From assembly GCF_938039775.1 (NCBI RefSeq), contig NZ_CALHTQ010000138.1, positions 1 through 8,938 on the forward strand: a stretch of DNA of 8,938 nt, written 5' to 3'. The position numbers and the translations under genes were made by a program. The notes beneath the pieces are model-generated. The model was not told the origin of the DNA, ran no database searches, and worked only from the letters and a program-made list of their open reading frames with translations. Source of the DNA: an uncultured Mogibacterium sp. (lineage in GTDB: Bacteria; Bacillota_A; Clostridia; Peptostreptococcales; Anaerovoracaceae). Below are positions 5,221-8,938 of the stretch, piece by piece. Positions within the stretch are counted from its first letter, which is position 1, and every line of letters begins with the position of its first letter.

Positions 5221-8200
5221 CTAATATTTTACGTTCTCCTTACCGAGAAGTTGTTCAAGTTCAATCATAAGATTCTCATCAATGCTAACACCATTTGCAG
5301 ACTTAAGTGGTTTCTGCCCTGGCAAATAAATGAGTATTTCCGTATCTCCCCTATGAGCCGAAGCTGCCCCGAGAATTCTGTGCTGAATCTCATCGTTTCC
5401 GAGCATATCAGACAGTTCTTGGCTCACTCTGAGCTTGAGGTATTTCTTTTCACGCGGTTTCTGTGCGTTCACATTGCTTCGTGAATAATCCCTCATGCTT
5501 GCTCGTTCATAGCCTTTTCCATCTTGCTCCTTAAACTCACTGATGCGTTCAATTTCAGTCACTTTATTTACTAGTATCTCAGGGTCTGAATCCTCCTTGA
5601 AGCTCAGTGTACCCTTGATAGCAACTATTGCGTCATTCTCCAGCACGTATTTCGCCTTCGCAAAGTCCCTTGGAAATACAATCGCCGTAATCACGCCGTA
5701 GTAATCCTCGATGGTAAGTCTAGCCATCTCCTGATTAGACTTGGTAATCATGCGGCGGAGATCCCCGACCATACCTGCCATGATGACGCTGTCACCGTCA
5801 TGAAAACGAGCGCTTCCATTTGAGCTCTCACCCATGAACTCAGAACCGTTTTCATCATCACCATTAGAACCAGAATCAAATATCTCCACTGTATTGGCAG
5901 TAACATTCTCCTCGATCAGCTCTCGGTACTTATCTAGCGGATGACCAGATAGGTATACGCCCATCATCTCTTTCTCCATGGCTAGCAAATGCGCCATATC
6001 GAAATTCTGTATATTCGGGAGTTCCGGTGCAGTCTTTACGTCTCCCATGAGGTCAGAATCAAGCTGGAACAGCGAAATCTGGTCCTTGGAAATCTTACGA
6101 GCACTGCTCTGTGCCGCTCCGACGGCATCGTCACTTATAGCGAGAAGCGCAGCTCTATTTGGCGTAAACTCATCCATCGCCCCTGCCTTGATGAGGCACT
6201 CGATAGCTTTTTTGTTCAGCTCAGACGGATCTATAGACTTGATAAAATCGTATAGATTGTCTATGTCGCGCCCTTTTCTGCCTTCGACAATCGCATCAAC
6301 TATGCCACTTCCAACATTTTTAATGGCGAGAAGTCCAAAGCGAATCTTGCCATCCTTGGCTATAAACTTCCTTCTACTATGCAGAACTGAAGGTGGTAGC
6401 ACTTCGATACCGAGCTCCTTACAGTTTCTAATATACGCAGCAATGTGTCTAGCTTCACCCATAACGCTAGACATAAGAGCTGCCATGAATTCTACTGGAT
6501 AATGAGCCTTGAGATATGCTGTCTCATAAGATATTACAGCGTAAGCCGCGGCATGAGATTTGTTAAATGCATATTCTGCAAAGCTAACCATGTCATCAAA
6601 TATAGCCTCTGCAGCTCTCTCGGATATACCGTTTGCAACACACCCTGTAATTGCAGGTGTTCCGTCGGAATCGTCCTTGCCGTGGATAAAATATTTTTTC
6701 TCCTCCAGCATGACGCTCATCTTTTTCTTGGACATAGCACGTCGTACGAGGTCAGAGCGTCCAAATGAATAGCCGCCAAGCTCACGCACAATTTGCATTA
6801 CCTGCTCTTGGTACACCATACAGCCATACGTTACATTGAGTATTGGCTCCAGATGCGGATCCACATATTTGATGTTCTCTGGATTCTTCTTATTATCTAT
6901 ATACTTTGGAATCGAATCCATCGGACCTGGTCTATAGAGTGAAATTCCGGCTACGATATCTTCGAAGCATGACGGATTAAGGTTCTTCATGAACTCTGTC
7001 ATGCCTGCACTTTCGAGCTGGAAGATTCCCTGAGTGTTCCCCTTGGAAATCATCTCGTACACCGCAGGGTCGTCGTAATCCATCTTGCTGAAATCTATCT
7101 CTACGCCGTGGTTTTCCTTGATGAGCTGAATTGCTTCATTGATCATCGTCAGGTTTCTCAGTCCTAAGAAATCCATCTTCAGAAGCCCTAGCTCCTCGAT
7201 TGTCGTCATATTGAACTGAGTTGCTAGCCCTTTATCTGACATATATAAAGGAACATATTCATCGAGAGGCATCTTACTGATTACGATTCCCGCAGCGTGT
7301 GTCGAGGAATGGCGCGGCATTCCTTCAACTGCCATGGACATGTCGAGAATATTTTTTACAAGTGGCTCTGTTTCATACCTAGCTCTAAGATCACGGTTGA
7401 TGTCGAGTGCCTTACTGATAGTCATACCAAGCTCAGCAGGAATAGCCTTGGCGATTGAATCCGCCTCCGCATAGCTTGCGTTAAGCGCTCTACCAACGTC
7501 ACGTACAGCGGCCTTTGCCTTAAGCGTTCCAAAGGTGATAATCTGCGAAACCTTATCCTTGCCATACTTCTCAACTACATAATTGATGACTTCCTGCCTT
7601 CTGTCGATGCAGAAATCTATATCTATATCAGGCATGCTGACACGTTCAGGATTTAAGAACCTCTCAAAAATTAGGTTGTACTTAATCGGTTCTATCTCGG
7701 TAATCGCAAGGCTATATGCCACGATACTTCCCGCTGCAGAGCCTCTGCCAGGGCCTACTGGGATGTCGTTACTCTTTGCATAGTGAATAAAGTCCCACAC
7801 GATTAGGAAATACTCGACATAGCCCATCTTCTCAATTACTTCAAGCTCACTTTCGAGCCTATCAAGGTAAACAGAACCCTCCTCAAGGGCGTCACTACCA
7901 TATCTTCTCTCAAGTCCCTTATAGCATAGTTCCCTCAGGTACTCGCTATTATTCATACCTTCTGGAGGAATAAATTCTGGCAAGTGATATTCTCCAAATT
8001 CAAATTCAATATCGCAGCGCTCCGCAATCTTGTGTGAATTCTCGATAGCCTCTGGATGGTCTGGGAACAGAGCAAGCATCTCTTCCTCATTCTTGAGATA
8101 GAACTCGTCGTTAGCAAATCTCATGCGGTTTTCATCATCCACAGTTGAACCGGTCTGGATTGCCAGCAGCACATCGTGAGCCTTAGCATCACTTCGCGTT

Positions 8201-8826
8201 ATGTAATGAGCGTCGTTTGTAGCAACTAGCGGTGTTCCTATTTCTTGTGATAGTTTAATTAACCCTTCATTAGCAGGTTTATCATCATCGAGAAAGTGAT
8301 TTTGAATCTCTAAGAAGAAATTACCTTCACCAAAAATATCACGCAGCTCAAGCGCCTCTGCCTTCGCTCCGGAGTAATCTCCATTTAGTATCTTTCTTGG
8401 AATAGCACCAGCTAGACATGCAGATAGACAGATGATTCCCTCGCTATGCTCACGTAGCAAATCCTTGTCTACTCGCGGCTTAAAGTAAAATCCCTCTGTA
8501 AATGCAGCTGATACGAGCTTCGTCAGATTCTTATATCCCGTCATATTTTCTGCTAATAATATGAGGTGATTCATGCTCCTATCACGGTCTGGATCCTTAT
8601 CGAAGCGCGTTCTCGGTGCAACGTAAACTTCACATCCGATAATAGGTTTAATGCCATGTTTTTTGCATGATTTATAAAAATCAATAATGCCAAACATAAC
8701 ACCGTGATCTGTAATCGCCAGCGAATCCATTCCCTGGCTCTTCACATATTCAGGTGCTTTGCTGATTTTAGACATGCCATCCAGCAAACTATATTCGGAG
8801 TGAACATGTAAATGTGTAAATGCCAT
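5221..8826 (-). CDS. dnaE: DNA polymerase III subunit alpha (DnaE1 type)
   Basis: A 1201-residue C-family DNA polymerase, the catalytic subunit that extends primers at the replication fork. Domain order: an N-terminal PHP domain (about 1-280) with HLHVHSEYSLLDG; the polymerase palm and fingers with catalytic D400 and D402 (PDIDIDF) and D552 (KMDFLGL), matching E. coli D401, D403 and D555; a helix-hairpin-helix region around 830-840 (IKNVGSGIVDAI); and an OB fold at about 1012-1055 (IMAGMVGDLRRM to TAIVFPRDF). All nine likely PHP metal ligands are present (H7, H9, D16, H41, E66, H87, C137, D205, H207), whereas E. coli DnaE has lost several. A Gly/Ser/Asn/Asp-rich, probably disordered stretch (about 980-1010) precedes the OB fold. 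The length is close to the family norm and there is no intein. The start is ATG at 8826 with AGAGG five bases upstream. Many Firmicutes also have PolC, so DnaE may share replication with it. A flavodoxin-like gene follows closely downstream. Confidence 0.97.
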   Translation of the reverse strand: MAFTHLHVHSEYSLLDGMSKISKAPEYVKSQGMDSLAITDHGVMFGIIDFYKSCKKHGIKPIIGCEVYVAPRTRFDKDPDRDRSMNHLILLAENMTGYKNLTKLVSAAFTEGFYFKPRVDKDLLREHSEGIICLSACLAGAIPRKILNGDYSGAKAEALELRDIFGEGNFFLEIQNHFLDDDKPANEGLIKLSQEIGTPLVATNDAHYITRSDAKAHDVLLAIQTGSTVDDENRMRFANDEFYLKNEEEMLALFPDHPEAIENSHKIAERCDIEFEFGEYHLPEFIPPEGMNNSEYLRELCYKGLERRYGSDALEEGSVYLDRLESELEVIEKMGYVEYFLIVWDFIHYAKSNDIPVGPGRGSAAGSIVAYSLAITEIEPIKYNLIFERFLNPERVSMPDIDIDFCIDRRQEVINYVVEKYGKDKVSQIITFGTLKAKAAVRDVGRALNASYAEADSIAKAIPAELGMTISKALDINRDLRARYETEPLVKNILDMSMAVEGMPRHSSTHAAGIVISKMPLDEYVPLYMSDKGLATQFNMTTIEELGLLKMDFLGLRNLTMINEAIQLIKENHGVEIDFSKMDYDDPAVYEMISKGNTQGIFQLESAGMTEFMKNLNPSCFEDIVAGISLYRPGPMDSIPKYIDNKKNPENIKYVDPHLEPILNVTYGCMVYQEQVMQIVRELGGYSFGRSDLVRRAMSKKKMSVMLEEKKYFIHGKDDSDGTPAITGCVANGISERAAEAIFDDMVSFAEYAFNKSHAAAYAVISYETAYLKAHYPVEFMAALMSSVMGEARHIAAYIRNCKELGIEVLPPSVLHSRRKFIAKDGKIRFGLLAIKNVGSGIVDAIVEGRKGRDIDNLYDFIKSIDPSELNKKAIECLIKAGAMDEFTPNRAALLAISDDAVGAAQSSARKISKDQISLFQLDSDLMGDVKTAPELPNIQNFDMAHLLAMEKEMMGVYLSGHPLDKYRELIEENVTANTVEIFDSGSNGDDENGSEFMGESSNGSARFHDGDSVIMAGMVGDLRRMITKSNQEMARLTIEDYYGVITAIVFPRDFAKAKYVLENDAIVAIKGTLSFKEDSDPEILVNKVTEIERISEFKEQDGKGYERASMRDYSRSNVNAQKPREKKYLKLRVSQELSDMLGNDEIQHRILGAASAHRGDTEILIYLPGQKPLKSANGVSIDENLMIELEQLLGKENVKY

Positions 8827-8863
8827 CTATACCTCTTTACTAATAAATATATCAATTAATAAA

Positions 8864-8893
8864 ATTATGTGATTTTCTCCTTCGTAGAGACAA
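8864..8893 (-). promoter_or_regulatory. Candidate sigma-A promoter for dnaE
   Basis: On the - strand TTGTCT (8888-8893) and CATAAT (8864-8869) are 18 bases apart, matching the -35 and -10 consensus at four and five of six positions. Transcription would start about 30 bases before the ribosome binding site region of dnaE. The -35 overlaps the T-run of the upstream terminator. In A/T-rich DNA such matches are common by chance. Confidence 0.35.
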
Positions 8894-8920
8894 AAAAACC
8901 ATGCGAAATATTCACATGGT
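8892..8920 (-). terminator. Intrinsic terminator of an upstream - strand gene outside the window
   Basis: Bases 8898-8920 fold on the - strand into a ten-pair stem (ACCATGTGAA with TTTCGCATGGT, one G-U pair) with a three-base loop, followed by a run of seven T. It separates dnaE from whatever lies beyond the window edge. On the + strand the hairpin is followed by AATGTTTTTACTT, so some bidirectional activity is possible. Confidence 0.8.
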
Positions 8921-8938
8921 AATGTTTTTACTTATTCA

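Noticed and set aside
5182..5484. A 100-codon + strand frame across the flavodoxin/dnaE boundary
   Set aside because: It overlaps both real genes in antisense, and its Leu/Phe-rich start merely mirrors A/T-rich coding sequence.
5978..6502. A 174-codon + strand open frame inside dnaE
   Set aside because: It lies wholly antisense to well-conserved DnaE sequence, has a composition typical of a shadow frame and no recognisable domain.
8821..8856. TTGATA / TATAGA pair just upstream of dnaE as a promoter
   Set aside because: Spacing is acceptable, but transcription would begin inside the dnaE coding sequence and miss the ribosome binding site.

Overview
The window suggests a low-to-moderate-GC Gram-positive anaerobe of the Clostridia/Eubacteriales. 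The evidence is strong GGAGG-type ribosome binding sites, a clostridial-type EPSP synthase motif (ESGSTLRF), a DnaE1-type polymerase with an intact PHP metal site, and A/T-rich spacers. Genus assignment is not possible from sequence reading alone; a relative of the oral/gut Eubacterium-Mogibacterium group is only a guess.

The layout is two convergent blocks. On the + strand (43-3814) lie two consecutive shikimate-pathway genes, and both are fusions. The first joins 3-dehydroquinate synthase (AroB) to EPSP synthase (AroA). The second joins chorismate synthase (AroC) to an AroQ-type chorismate mutase. Together the two polypeptides supply the second, sixth and seventh steps of the pathway to chorismate, plus the first committed step towards phenylalanine and tyrosine. 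The middle steps (AroD, AroE, AroK) and DAHP synthase are not in the window. On the - strand (8826 down to 3903), dnaE (replicative-type DNA polymerase III alpha) is followed 17 bases later by a small flavodoxin-like protein. Next come a start-less reading frame that looks like the 3' remnant of a larger gene, and a small protein with an HDSRI motif resembling immunity-type proteins. A strong hairpin with a T-rich tail closes this block in the 88-base convergent gap. A second intrinsic terminator lies upstream of dnaE and separates it from an unseen upstream gene.

The points that most deserve attention are the two Aro fusions and the remnant/immunity-like pair. The AroB-AroA order equals the first two domains of the eukaryotic AROM protein. 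The AroC-AroQ fusion keeps every expected chorismate mutase active-site residue. The remnant's frame runs straight on from the flavodoxin stop codon and has no start codon in its first 42 codons. Its stop lies 29 bases before the start codon of the HDSRI protein, the arrangement expected of a toxin-immunity pair that has lost most of its toxin gene. No RNA genes, CRISPR arrays, insertion sequences or large repeats were seen.
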